A stretch of DNA of 64,000 nucleotides from Micromonospora sp. NBC_01796 (GTDB taxonomy: Bacteria > Actinomycetota > Actinomycetes > Mycobacteriales > Micromonosporaceae). Below, in pieces: positions 53,278 through 61,349 of the stretch. The position numbers and the translations under genes were made by a program. Location of the stretch: the NCBI RefSeq assembly GCF_035917455.1, contig NZ_CP109078.1:3162001-3226000 (forward strand), read 5' to 3'. The notes under the pieces were generated by a model that was given only the letters and a program-made list of their open reading frames with translations, was not told the origin of the DNA and did not search any database. The stretch's first letter is position 1; each line of letters opens with the position of its first letter.

Positions 53278-54444
53278 GTGACGCACGTGACTGAGCGCAA
53301 TGGCGCAGGTAGCGGGTCGGCCGAGGGCTCCGGCTCCGGCGGCGGCGTGCGCCAGCCCTGGACCGCCGGATCCGGTCGCGCCACCCGCAAGCGCAGCGTC
53401 TCGTACGCGGACGCCGGGGTCTCGATCGAGGCCGGCGACCGGGCGGTCGAGCTGATCAAGTCGAAGGTACGGACCACCCAGCGGCCCGAGGTGATGGGGC
53501 AGCTCGGCGGCTTCGCCGGCCTGTTCCGGCTCGACACCACCAAGTACCGCAACCCGATCCTCTCCGCCTCCACCGACGGCGTCGGCACCAAGCTGGTCAT
53601 CGCCCAGCAGCTCGGCATCCACGACACGGTCGGCATCGACCTGGTCGCCATGGTCGTCGACGACCTGGTCGCGACCGGTGCCGAGCCGCTCTTCCTGCTC
53701 GACTACATCGCCACCGGCGAGGTCGTGCCGGACAAGGTCGCCGAGATCGTCGCCGGCATCACCGACGGCTGCCGGTACGCCGGCTGCGCGCTGCTCGGTG
53801 GCGAGACCGCCGAGCACCCCGGTGTGCTGAAGCCCGACGAGTACGACATCTCCGCGACCGGTGTCGGTGTGGTCGAGGAGAGCGAGATCCTCCGCCCGGA
53901 GCGGGTCGAGATCGGCGACGCGGTGATCGCGATGCGCTCCTCCGGCCTGCACTCCAACGGCTACTCCCTGGTCCGCCACGTGCTCCTGGGCGCCGGCCGG
54001 ATGCGGCTGGACACCGTGATCGAGGACTTCGGCCGGCAGCGGACCCTCGGTGAGGAACTGCTGACCCCGACCAAGATCTACGCGCAGGACTGCCTCAAGC
54101 TGATCGCCGAGACCGAGGTGCGGTCGATCGCGCACATCACCGGCGGCGGAATCCCCGGGAACCTGGTCCGGGTGCTGCCGGAGAACGTGGACGCGGTGGT
54201 CAACCGGGCCACCTGGAAGCCGCAGCCGATCTTCGACCTGGTGCAGGCCAAGGGCCGGATCGAGGACCCGGAGATGGAGTCCACCTTCAACATGGGCGTG
54301 GGCATGTTCGCGATCGTCTCCGCCGAGGACGCGGACCGGGCGCTGGCCTGCCTGGCGGGCCGGGGCGTCGAGGCGTGGCAGGCCGGCGAGATCATCGAGG
54401 GCACCGGTGAGGTGCAGATGATCGGCCAGCACACCCGCGGTTGA
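53278..54444 (+). CDS. purM: Phosphoribosylformylglycinamidine cyclo-ligase
   Basis: A 388-residue AIR synthetase that closes the imidazole ring of FGAM to give AIR. SYADAGVSIEAGDRAVELIK, LSASTDGVGTKLVIAQQLGI, GIDLVAMVVDDLVATGAEPL, GCALLGGETAEHPGVLKPDE and AHITGGGIPGNLVRVLPENV are the expected motifs. The first ~38 residues are Gly/Ser-rich and precede the family core. GTG at 53278 has AAAGGGGAG upstream. It follows purF at 107 bases and probably belongs to the same unit. Confidence 0.97.
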   Translation: MTHVTERNGAGSGSAEGSGSGGGVRQPWTAGSGRATRKRSVSYADAGVSIEAGDRAVELIKSKVRTTQRPEVMGQLGGFAGLFRLDTTKYRNPILSASTDGVGTKLVIAQQLGIHDTVGIDLVAMVVDDLVATGAEPLFLLDYIATGEVVPDKVAEIVAGITDGCRYAGCALLGGETAEHPGVLKPDEYDISATGVGVVEESEILRPERVEIGDAVIAMRSSGLHSNGYSLVRHVLLGAGRMRLDTVIEDFGRQRTLGEELLTPTKIYAQDCLKLIAETEVRSIAHITGGGIPGNLVRVLPENVDAVVNRATWKPQPIFDLVQAKGRIEDPEMESTFNMGVGMFAIVSAEDADRALACLAGRGVEAWQAGEIIEGTGEVQMIGQHTRG

Positions 54445-54571
54445 TCACCGAACGTACATTCGTGCATTCCGAGTTATTGCCGTGATCCTTCGCATACCCG
54501 ATCAGGACTTCACCCGAGTGGCCACCGCAACCTAGCCTGAGGGGCACCTCAGCTACGGGGAGGAGCGGCTG

Positions 54572-55705
54572 ATGGCTGTCCTGCGGCAAACGTTCACGGG
54601 TATGCGGGGCATCAACACCGTGCCCTCGTACGTGGTGATGCAGCCGACCACGCTCTGTAACCTGGACTGTTCGTACTGTTATCTCCCGTTTCGGGCGGAT
54701 GATCGGAAGATGCCGGTTCCGGTGGCGGAGGCGGTGGCGGGCCCGGTGAACGACTGGGCCCGGTCCGGTCGCTTCTCCGTGGTGTGGCACGGCGGGGAAC
54801 CCCTGGCCACCGGACGGGAGCACCTCGCCGCGCTGCTGGCCCCGTTCGACGAGCGGGTGGAACACCACGTACAGACCAACGCGACGCTGATCGACGACGC
54901 CTGGTGCGAGTTCTTCGCCGAGCACGCGATGCGGGTCAGCGTCAGCGTGGACGGGCCGAGACAGCGCAACTCCGACCGGGTGGGCCGGGGCGGGCGGCCG
55001 GCGTACGACCGGATCGAGCGGGGCATCGAGGCGCTGCGGCGCAACGGTGTCGGTTTCTCCGCCCTGTGCGTGGTGACCCGACCCGAGCCCGGCCTCGCCG
55101 CCGAGCTGTACGCGTACTTCCTCGACCTGGGGTGCGACGTGCTCGGGATCAACATCGAGGAGATGGAGGGCGTCAACACCCGCCTCAACGCCCACCCGGC
55201 CGAGGCGGTCACCGCCTTCTGGGCCGAGCTGGTCACCGCCTGGCGGGAGCGCCCCCGGATCCACCTGCGTGAGGTCGAGTGGTCCCTGCGGTACGCCTCG
55301 GCGGTCCTCGACGGCACCTCGGACGACCTGCTCCCGCGCCGGCTCGACCCGATCCCGACCGTCGGGTACGACGGCTCGGTGGTCCTGCTCTCGCCCGAGC
55401 TGGCCGGCTTCTCCGACCCCCGGTATGGGGACTTCACCAGCGGCAACGTGCTGGCCACGGGACTCGCGGAGATCCTCGCCGGGGCCGAGGGCCTGCCGTG
55501 GGTCCGCGAGTTCCTCGGCGGTGTGGAGTCCTGCCGCTCCACCTGCCCCTACTTCGGCTTCTGCGGCGGCGGTCACGCCGCCAACCGTTACTTCGAGCAA
55601 GGACGTTTCGACGGTACGGAGACCAACCACTGCCGTAACAGCAAGATCCGCCTACTCGAGGGAGTGTTGGACCATGCTCGAGATCACCAGCCCGCAGGAC
55701 GCTGA
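54572..55705 (+). CDS. Radical-SAM peptide maturase, cyclophane-synthase-like
   Basis: A 377-residue radical-SAM enzyme. CNLDCSYCY gives the [4Fe-4S] ligands Cys29, Cys33 and Cys36, preceded by the strand VPSYVVMQPTTL. WHGGEPLATGREHLAALLAP is the SAM-binding GGEP region. The C-terminus has a SPASM-like cysteine set: Cys321, Cys325, Cys331 (ESCRSTCPYFGFCGGGHAAN) and Cys354. The layout is that of maturases of ribosomal peptides in the FxsB/XyeB/GrrM superfamily, which form three-residue cyclophanes. The candidate substrate gene starts inside its last 32 bases. I recall NCBI using AmcB/AmcA for a comparable actinobacterial pair but could not check this. GGGGAGGAG precedes the ATG; a short TGAGG-GGCA-CCTCA inverted repeat (54538-54551) lies just upstream. 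Confidence 0.85.
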   Translation: MAVLRQTFTGMRGINTVPSYVVMQPTTLCNLDCSYCYLPFRADDRKMPVPVAEAVAGPVNDWARSGRFSVVWHGGEPLATGREHLAALLAPFDERVEHHVQTNATLIDDAWCEFFAEHAMRVSVSVDGPRQRNSDRVGRGGRPAYDRIERGIEALRRNGVGFSALCVVTRPEPGLAAELYAYFLDLGCDVLGINIEEMEGVNTRLNAHPAEAVTAFWAELVTAWRERPRIHLREVEWSLRYASAVLDGTSDDLLPRRLDPIPTVGYDGSVVLLSPELAGFSDPRYGDFTSGNVLATGLAEILAGAEGLPWVREFLGGVESCRSTCPYFGFCGGGHAANRYFEQGRFDGTETNHCRNSKIRLLEGVLDHARDHQPAGR

Positions 55706-55913
55706 GCCGACCGGGGGCGCCGTCCCCGACCCGGTCGCCGATCGGGTGCGCGCGGCCCGGAGCGGGCTCACCACCCTGCTGCACGAGGCCGAGCAGGCTC
55801 GTCGGGAACGCGCGGAGGAGGCGGCGGTGGGCGAGAGTGGCAGCGCGGTCTGCGCGTGGAACCACTTCGAGAACATCCCGACCTTCTACAACTGGAACAA
55901 CCGGCCACGCTGA
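55674..55913 (+). CDS. Candidate RiPP precursor with three aromatic-X-Asn motifs
   Basis: A 79-residue peptide overlapping the maturase gene by 32 bases, with GAGGGAG ten bases before its ATG. Residues 1-58 form a charged, helical leader (VADRVRAARSGLTTLLHEAE, QARRERAEEAAVGESG). The C-terminal core, about residues 60-79, is CAWNHFENIPTFYNWNNRPR. In it F65-E-N67, F71-Y-N73 and W74-N-N76 each fit the aromatic-X-Asn pattern that triceptide-type radical-SAM enzymes crosslink; W62-N-H64 is a weaker fourth site. No transporter or protease lies next to it. Its role as a substrate is inferred from overlap, size and core composition. Confidence 0.78.
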   Translation: MLEITSPQDAEPTGGAVPDPVADRVRAARSGLTTLLHEAEQARRERAEEAAVGESGSAVCAWNHFENIPTFYNWNNRPR

Positions 55914-56059
55914 ACCGGCCGGCGGTCCGATCGGTCGGATCTGGCACGTCCGACCGGTCAAGGACCTGCCGCGCGGGTCGGACAACGATCCGCACGGCAG
56001 ACCCTCGACCGGATGGAACCGTGTTGATCTACGGTGTGCCACACCATCCGGACACGCGT

Positions 56060-56085
56060 GAGCACGCGGGCGTTACCGCGTGCTC
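56060..56085. terminator. Bidirectional terminator after the RiPP precursor
   Basis: A 10-bp perfect stem GAGCACGCGG (56060-56069 with 56076-56085) and a 6-base loop, between the convergent precursor gene and the DUF3073 gene. Confidence 0.75.
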
Positions 56086-56102
56086 AATGTGCCCGACGGA
56101 GG

Positions 56103-56321
56103 TCAGCGGGCTGGAGGCGACCAGGTGTCTGGTTCGTCGTCCGCGTCATGGTCCTCGTCATCGTCGTCGACATACTCTTTGTAGTCGTCGTCGAAGTCGT
56201 GGTCCGACTTGCCGCTGCCGCCGAGTTCTCGCTGCAAGGCGGCGAGGTCGGTGTTCGGGGAGTGGTACTTCAACTCCCGGGCCACCTTTGTCTGCTTGGC
56301 CTTAGCACGGCCGCGCCCCAT
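56103..56321 (-). CDS. DUF3073 protein
   Basis: A 72-residue protein: MGRGRAKAKQTKVARELKYH, SPNTDLAALQRELGG, then a very acidic tail (YKEYVDDDDEDHDADDEPD). The basic N-terminus and acidic C-terminus are diagnostic of DUF3073, an actinobacterial family of unknown function encoded near purM and bldC. The ATG at 56319-56321 follows GAGGGGG. Confidence 0.93.
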   Translation of the reverse strand: MGRGRAKAKQTKVARELKYHSPNTDLAALQRELGGSGKSDHDFDDDYKEYVDDDDEDHDADDEPDTWSPPAR

Positions 56322-56821
56322 GGCTCGACCCCCTCGCACAGAATTCGGGGCAGCCCGAAGGCGGGCCCCGATGACGTCAGGCATCTCTCGTGGGTCTTAC
56401 GGTACATGGGTATGCCCGCGTTCGGCACCTCGGGTTACCGCCGGTGGTGCCCGCGCGTCGAGGTTGACCCGACCGGGCCATTTTCGGCCGGGTAACGACC
56501 GCGTTGGAAAACCGGTCATGACGGCTCGATCACCCTGTGCTGCGGGCTTACCGCCGAGACCGACCTTAGACCCCGATCGGGGACAAAACGAGGTTAATCA
56601 CGCTCGTCAGCCGGTCCCAACCCGGCGACGGGCACCGTCGTACGGGCCACGGGCGCCGGTCGAGGGTGTGAACGCCGGTCGGCTGCGGCTGACCTGCCTC
56701 GCTAGCGGCTCTGAGCGGGTCGTGACGGCCCGATCGCCCCCGGAGTCGACATCGGGGACCCCTTACCCGACCGTCGACACGGGCGAGGTGACGTGGGGTC
56801 GTGGTCGGACGCCGTACGGGG
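56322..56821. other. Long spacer between vdh and DUF3073, no gene supported
   Basis: About 500 bases. Open frames here are Arg/Pro/Gly-rich in all readings, without family resemblance or a ribosome site, so I support no protein. An AT-richer patch (GACAAAACGAGGTTAATC, 56581-56598) could hold a promoter for the minus-strand DUF3073 gene, which would then have a leader of ~250 bases. No RNA family is recognised. Confidence 0.35.
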
Positions 56822-56854
56822 GCGGGCGGACGGGATCAGGCCCCGGCCGCCCGC
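56822..56854 (-). terminator. Terminator candidate after vdh
   Basis: GCGGGCGG (56822-56829) pairs with CCGCCCGC (56847-56854). It lies 9-41 bases downstream of the vdh stop at 56863. Confidence 0.55.
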
Positions 56855-56862
56855 TGCCGGTG

Positions 56863-57945
56863 TCAGGTCAGGTGGATCGAGCGGAGCCGGCCGACCTCGG
56901 CCATCCGCCGCTCGGCGAGCCGGTCGGCCGCCACCGCCGGGGGTACGCCCTCGGCGTCGGCCAGGCGGAGGATCTCGCGGGTGGTGTCGTAGATCCGGGT
57001 GGCCCGGAGCTTGGCCCGTTCGAAGTTGAAGCCCTCGATCTCGTCCGCGACCTGGATCACGCCGCCGGCGTTCACCACGTAGTCCGGTGCGTAGAGGACG
57101 CCACGGTCGGCGAGCTGCTTCTCGATGCCGGGGTGGGCGAGCTGGTTGTTCGCCGCACCCGCCACGATCTTGGCCCGGAGGGCCGGCACGGTCTCGTCGT
57201 CCAGCGCGCCACCGAGGGCGCACGGGGCGTACACGTCGATGTCGGAGGTGATCAACGCGGTCGCGTCCGGGACCAGGTCGACCTCCGGGTACGTGTGCCG
57301 GGCCCAGTCCAGGGCCTTCTCGTTCACGTCGGTGGCCACCACCGTGGCGCCGTCCTCGATCAGGTGCCCGACCAGGTGCTTGCCGACCTTGCCCAGCCCG
57401 GAGACGCCGACCCGGCGGCCGGTGAGGGTGGCCGATCCCCACTGGTGCTCGGCGGCGGCGCGCATGCCCTGGAACACGCCCCAGGCGGTCAGCACGGACG
57501 AGTCGCCGGCTCCGCCGTGCTCGACGCTGCGGCCGGTGACGAACCGGGTCTCGCGCGCCACCACGTCCATGTCCTGCACGTAGGTGCCGACGTCGCACGC
57601 GGTGTAGTAGCGCCCGCCGAGCGACTGGACGAACCGGCCGTACGCGCGCAGCAGCGGTTCGGTCTTGAGCTGCTCCGGGTCACCCCAGATGACGGCCTTG
57701 CCGCCGCCGAGGTCGAGACCGGCGAGCGCGTTCTTGTACGCCATGCCCCGGGAGAGGTCGAGCACGTCGTGCAGTGCGTCCGCCTCGCTGGCGTAGGGGT
57801 AGAACCGGGTCCCGCCGAGCGCGGGGCCGAGCGCGGTCGAGTAGATGCCGATGATCGCCTTCAGCCCGGTCGGCTTGTCCTGACAGAAGACGACCTGCTC
57901 ATGCCCGGCCGATACCTGTTGGTCGGTGGTGGCGAAAACGCCCAT
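56863..57945 (-). CDS. vdh: Valine (Glu/Leu/Phe/Val-type) dehydrogenase
   Basis: A 360-residue NAD-dependent amino-acid dehydrogenase that oxidatively deaminates a branched-chain amino acid. The catalytic Lys is in [20 protein letters not shown], the substrate region is [20 protein letters not shown], and the NAD-binding glycine motif is [38 protein letters not shown] and [12 protein letters not shown] complete the family pattern. Its position between DUF3073 and bldC is as I recall for Streptomyces valine dehydrogenase, so vdh is preferred to ldh or pdh; specificity was not tested. The ATG at 57943-57945 follows AGGAGC. Confidence 0.88.
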   Translation of the reverse strand: MGVFATTDQQVSAGHEQVVFCQDKPTGLKAIIGIYSTALGPALGGTRFYPYASEADALHDVLDLSRGMAYKNALAGLDLGGGKAVIWGDPEQLKTEPLLRAYGRFVQSLGGRYYTACDVGTYVQDMDVVARETRFVTGRSVEHGGAGDSSVLTAWGVFQGMRAAAEHQWGSATLTGRRVGVSGLGKVGKHLVGHLIEDGATVVATDVNEKALDWARHTYPEVDLVPDATALITSDIDVYAPCALGGALDDETVPALRAKIVAGAANNQLAHPGIEKQLADRGVLYAPDYVVNAGGVIQVADEIEGFNFERAKLRATRIYDTTREILRLADAEGVPPAVAADRLAERRMAEVGRLRSIHLT

Positions 57946-58151
57946 GACTGCTCCTGATGTCGGTGTGCGTCTTTGTGGGACGCGGACCTCTCCGGTGCCG
58001 GCGGGGTGACGCCGGTGCTGCCGAGCCTAATATCGGCCGTCGCAACCTGCCGGTACCGACCGGGGACGGTCCGTCCCACCTGGCGGGGGCGACGGCCCGC
58101 GATCGGGGCCGTCGGCGGCAGGGAACTCGGGTTTCATGGGAGGATCGCGCC

Positions 58152-58991
58152 GTGCCGTCGCTCTTCGCTTCCTACCTGCGGGTATATGAGCCGTTGACCG
58201 CGTTCGACCGGGACCGGCAGATCTTTTGGCGCCGGTACGTCAAGGAGGGCCGGGCGGTCGCCCCGCTGGAAGGGCCGGGTCGGCAGCGTACGGCCGTGAT
58301 CGAGGCGCTCGGTGCCGGCTGGACCCGGCTGCCCGACCTGCCCGACGAGGCGTACGTGCTGGAGGCCGACGACACCCTGCTGGTGTGCCCGTGGAACCTG
58401 CGCGTACGGGTGGCCGAGGCGGCCCTGAGCGCCCGCGACGGTGTGCCGCCGGTGCTCGCCGACGCGTTCGTGCCACCGATCCTCGCCGGCCAGGCCAAGG
58501 CCGTGGTCGAGGACTTCCGCAGCGGGGCGCGGGTGCTGGAGCACGGGGTGCCGAGGCTGCACGAGCAGATCGCCACCTGGGGTGTGCCGCTGCGCTGGTT
58601 CGTCTTCGTCGACCCCGCCGAGCGGGAGCTGACCGTACGGCCGGAGCGGCGGGTGCTGCGCTACCGGACGGAGATCTCGAAGGCCCGGCGTCGGGCCTCG
58701 CGGGGGCTGGCGGTGCTGCGCAAGTCGGTCGGGGACGCGCCGATCACCGAGGCGGTGGAGGAGGGCGCCCGCTGGCTGGAGGAGTTCCATCCCCGGTCGG
58801 TGGTGGAGTTGGACTACGGCGGCCTGACCCAGTTGCTGCCGGACGAGGCGCTGGCCGAGGACGACTCGCCCGCGTTGGTCGCGGAGGGCCTCGCCGGGCT
58901 GTCCCGGGGCGACGCGGAAGCCGCTACCGAGGTGTACGAGAAGTTGGTCGCCCGGTGGCGCGCGGTGCAGTTGCTGGAGCGCTGCAACTAG
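58152..58991 (+). CDS. Conserved hypothetical protein between vdh and bldC
   Basis: A 279-residue soluble, Arg/Glu/Ala-rich protein. SLFASYLRVYEPLTAFDRDR opens it, and LRWFVFVDPAERELTVRPER and SVVELDYGGLTQLLPDEALA are the most distinctive stretches. Predicted helical with a central beta region; no membrane segment or catalytic motif visible. GTG at 58152 has GGGAGG eight bases upstream and fits better than an upstream frame to 57957. It is the counterpart of the hypothetical gene found between vdh and bldC in Streptomyces. Function unknown. Confidence 0.75.
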   Translation: MPSLFASYLRVYEPLTAFDRDRQIFWRRYVKEGRAVAPLEGPGRQRTAVIEALGAGWTRLPDLPDEAYVLEADDTLLVCPWNLRVRVAEAALSARDGVPPVLADAFVPPILAGQAKAVVEDFRSGARVLEHGVPRLHEQIATWGVPLRWFVFVDPAERELTVRPERRVLRYRTEISKARRRASRGLAVLRKSVGDAPITEAVEEGARWLEEFHPRSVVELDYGGLTQLLPDEALAEDDSPALVAEGLAGLSRGDAEAATEVYEKLVARWRAVQLLERCN

Positions 58992-58999
58992 GGGGTTCC

Positions 59000-59028
59000 G
59001 TTAGGGGCTTCCGGTCGAATCCCCTAAC
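59000..59028 (+). terminator. Terminator after the hypothetical gene
   Basis: GTTAGGGG (59000-59007) pairs with CCCCTAAC (59021-59028), with a 13-base loop, nine bases after the stop at 58991. Confidence 0.65.
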
Positions 59029-59338
59029 GCCCCGGTGTTGATCTTGTTGAATGCCGTATCCCGACACTTGTTCGCGTTCTCCCAGGTCAGAGGCTTGGAG
59101 AGCGTTTCCAACGTGAGGTTTGCTCGTAATCTTGAGGTTACGATGGGCCACAACGCGCCCGAATAAGACAGGTTTCAGTATAGAAAAGTTGTATAAATCG
59201 GTCATTGTTCATCCGTCCATCCAGGGACGTTCGGCCGTTCGGCCCATGTCGGACATCGGGGACTAGCCGGACCATGGGAGACGCGTCGGCCGGCGGGACC
59301 CCGGCCGATGTCTATAGGCACCTGTGGAGGAGTGACCG
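59029..59338 (+). promoter_or_regulatory. AT-rich bldC promoter and leader region
   Basis: About 310 bases before bldC, the most AT-rich stretch of the window around 59165-59210 (with TATAGAAAAG and TGTATAAATC). The TATA-like elements are plausible -10 boxes for bldC, giving a leader of ~120-150 bases. CGTAA-TCTTGAGG-TTACG (59125-59142) is a weak inverted repeat upstream that could bind a regulator. I see no open reading frame worth calling. Confidence 0.45.
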
Positions 59339-59548
59339 ATGGCATCGCGTACGCACGAACCAGAGCCGCTACTCACGCCGGCCGAGGTGGCGTCGATGTT
59401 CCGTGTCGACCCGAAAACCGTGACCCGGTGGGCGAAGGCGGGCAAACTCAGCGCAATTCGAACGTTGGGTGGCCACCGGCGTTACCGCGAGTCGGAGGTT
59501 CGCGCCCTGCTGCAGGGGCAGATTCCCCAGCAGCGTCAAGGCGACTGA
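59339..59548 (+). CDS. bldC: Developmental regulator BldC (MerR-like)
   Basis: A 69-residue single-domain MerR-like DNA-binding protein. EPLLTPAEVASMFRVDPKTV, TRWAKAGKLSAIRTLGGHRR and YRESEVRALLQGQIPQQRQ form a winged helix. This matches my memory of Streptomyces BldC, which binds DNA as head-to-tail oligomers and delays sporulation. The ATG follows a strong TGGAGGAG. It is monocistronic, with an extended AT-rich promoter and a long terminator. Confidence 0.96.
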   Translation: MASRTHEPEPLLTPAEVASMFRVDPKTVTRWAKAGKLSAIRTLGGHRRYRESEVRALLQGQIPQQRQGD

Positions 59549-59580
59549 CCCCTTACCGGGCCAGCCGCGTTTCGTTTGGT

Positions 59581-59627
59581 CTCAGGGGCGGCGGAGATAC
59601 GGGAAACCGTACTCCGCCGCCCCTGAG
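59581..59627. terminator. Long bidirectional terminator after bldC
   Basis: A 16-bp perfect stem (59581-59596 with 59612-59627) plus an inner 5-bp stem with a GAAA tetraloop. It separates the convergent bldC and ABC-transporter operon. Confidence 0.85.
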
Positions 59628-59661
59628 TCGTACCGGTGGCGCCCACCCGCGCCACCGGCAC

Positions 59662-60369
59662 TCAGCCGGCCGCGACCGCCAGATCGGTCTCCTCGACCAA
59701 CTGACCGTCCCGCAACTGCAACACCCGGTCCGCGAGCTCGATCAACGTCGGGTCGTGGGTGGCCACCAGCGCGGTCATCCCGCGCGACCGGACCAGCGCC
59801 TGGAGCAGGTCCATCATCGCCCGACCGGTCTCCGAGTCGAGCTGACCGGTCGGCTCGTCCGCGATCAACAACGGCGGGTCGTTCGCCAGGGCACGGGCGA
59901 TCGCCACCCGCTGCTGCTGCCCACCGGACAGCTCGTACGGCCGCTGACCCGCGTGCCCGCCCAACCCGACCAGCTCCAGCAGGATCGACACCCGCTGCTC
60001 CCGCTCGGCCGCCGGCACCTTGGCCAGCCGCATCGGCACCCCGACGTTCTCCGCCGCGGACAGGATCGGGATCAGGCCGAAGGACTGGAACACGAAACCC
60101 ATCGTGTCCCGGCGCAGCTCCAGCAGGTCCCGCTCCCCGGCCGCGGTCACCTCACGACCGGCGACGAAGATCCGACCGCTGGTCGGCCGGTCCAGGCCAC
60201 CGATCAGGTTCAGCAGGGTCGTCTTGCCCGCACCGGACCGGCCCCGTACGGCCACCAGCTCGCCCTGGCCGACCCGGAACGACACCTCCCGCAGCGCGTG
60301 CACCACCCGGTCACCGGAGCCGTAGGACCGGCTCAGACCCTCCACCCGTACCAGGTCCTCGCTGCTCAT
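59662..60369 (-). CDS. ABC transporter ATPase (LolD/MacB type)
   Basis: A 235-residue nucleotide-binding subunit. Walker [22 protein letters not shown]-loop [10 protein letters not shown], signature [16 protein letters not shown], Walker [17 protein letters not shown] and H-loop ATHDP are all intact. It pairs with the FtsX-like permease encoded two genes upstream. Its ATG overlaps the stop of the second ATPase gene (ATGA), so the three-gene operon is translationally coupled. Such transporters export or extract lipids, peptides or lipoproteins. Confidence 0.93.
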   Translation of the reverse strand: MSSEDLVRVEGLSRSYGSGDRVVHALREVSFRVGQGELVAVRGRSGAGKTTLLNLIGGLDRPTSGRIFVAGREVTAAGERDLLELRRDTMGFVFQSFGLIPILSAAENVGVPMRLAKVPAAEREQRVSILLELVGLGGHAGQRPYELSGGQQQRVAIARALANDPPLLIADEPTGQLDSETGRAMMDLLQALVRSRGMTALVATHDPTLIELADRVLQLRDGQLVEETDLAVAAG

Positions 60370-61349
60370 GGCTGCTCCTTCCGAGGTTCGTCGCCGGGGC
60401 GGATCTCCACGTGATCCGGCTGCAGGTTGAGCTTCACCCGGTCCCGCAGGACCAGGGCGTCCACGAAAGCCGTCGGCAACTGCATCCGGCCGGCCCGGTC
60501 CAGGACCGCGTACTCCTCGGTGACCAGTTCATCGAGCCCGTCCGCGCCGATCCGGGCCGACCGCCGTACCTCCGACGCGGTCCGCCCGTCGCGGATCGCG
60601 ACCGTACGACGGACCTGGGTCGCGACGTTCAGGTCGTGGGTCACCACCACCACCGTGACGCCCAGCTCCGCGTTGATGGTCCGCAGCGCCCCGAAGACGT
60701 CGGCCGCGGTCGCCTCGTCCAGCTCACCGGTCGGCTCGTCGGCGAACAGCACCTCCGGGTCGTTCGCGACCGCGACCGCCACCGCGCACCGCTGCTGCTC
60801 CCCGCCGCTCATCTGCCCCGGACGCCGGTCCGCGCAGTACCCGACCCCGACCAGGTCCAGCAGCTCCAGCGCCCGCTTGCGGGCCGCCCGGGCCGAGGTA
60901 CGCCGAGCCAGCCGCATCGGCAGCTCCACGTTCTCCCTCGCGGTCAGGTACGGCAGCAGGTTCCGTCCGGTCTGCTGCCAGACGAAACCGACAGTGCTCC
61001 GGCGGTAGCGCAGCCGCTGCTTGGCCGACATGGTCAACAGGTCGAACCCGGCCACCCGGGCGATCCCCGCGGTCGGCACGTCCAGCCCGGAGAGGATGTT
61101 GAGCACGGTGGACTTGCCCGAGCCGGAGGCGCCGACGATGGCGATCAGGTCGCCCCGGTCGATCACCAGGTCCAGCCCCTGCAGGGCCACCACCTCGACA
61201 CCCTCGGTCTTGAAGATGCGTACCAGGCCGTCGCAGACGATGTGGCCACGCAGGCGGTCGTTACCGCCGGCCCGCTCCGCCGCCCGTTCGGCGGCACGGC
61301 GTTGCAACGCCGCGAGATCGGGTACGGCGGTGGTCAGGGCAGCGGTCAT
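60366..61349 (-). CDS. ABC transporter ATPase with C-terminal AbrB-like domain
   Basis: A 327-residue ATPase. A ~40-residue N-terminal extension is followed by Walker A GASGSGKSTVLNILSGLDVP, Q-loop FVWQQTGRNL, signature QMSGGEQQRCAVAVAVANDP, Walker B VLFADEPTGELDEATA and H-loop VTHDLN. After residue ~270 the chain continues as EEYAVLDRAGRMQLPTAFVD and ALVLRDRVKLNLQPDHVEIR. This closely resembles the swapped-hairpin AbrB/MazE fold (xDxAGRxxLPxxxxxALxLxDxVxL). The start overlaps the permease stop by one base (TGATG). A heterodimer with the neighbouring ATPase is likely. Confidence 0.88.
   Translation of the reverse strand: MTAALTTAVPDLAALQRRAAERAAERAGGNDRLRGHIVCDGLVRIFKTEGVEVVALQGLDLVIDRGDLIAIVGASGSGKSTVLNILSGLDVPTAGIARVAGFDLLTMSAKQRLRYRRSTVGFVWQQTGRNLLPYLTARENVELPMRLARRTSARAARKRALELLDLVGVGYCADRRPGQMSGGEQQRCAVAVAVANDPEVLFADEPTGELDEATAADVFGALRTINAELGVTVVVVTHDLNVATQVRRTVAIRDGRTASEVRRSARIGADGLDELVTEEYAVLDRAGRMQLPTAFVDALVLRDRVKLNLQPDHVEIRPGDEPRKEQP

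Noticed and set aside
54572-55705. Anaerobic sulfatase-maturating enzyme instead of a RiPP maturase
   Set aside because: No sulfatase gene is near, whereas a small peptide gene with crosslinkable motifs overlaps the enzyme gene.
56641-56862. Small gene in the vdh-DUF3073 spacer
   Set aside because: All frames there are low-complexity Arg/Pro/Gly sequence without a ribosome site or family resemblance.
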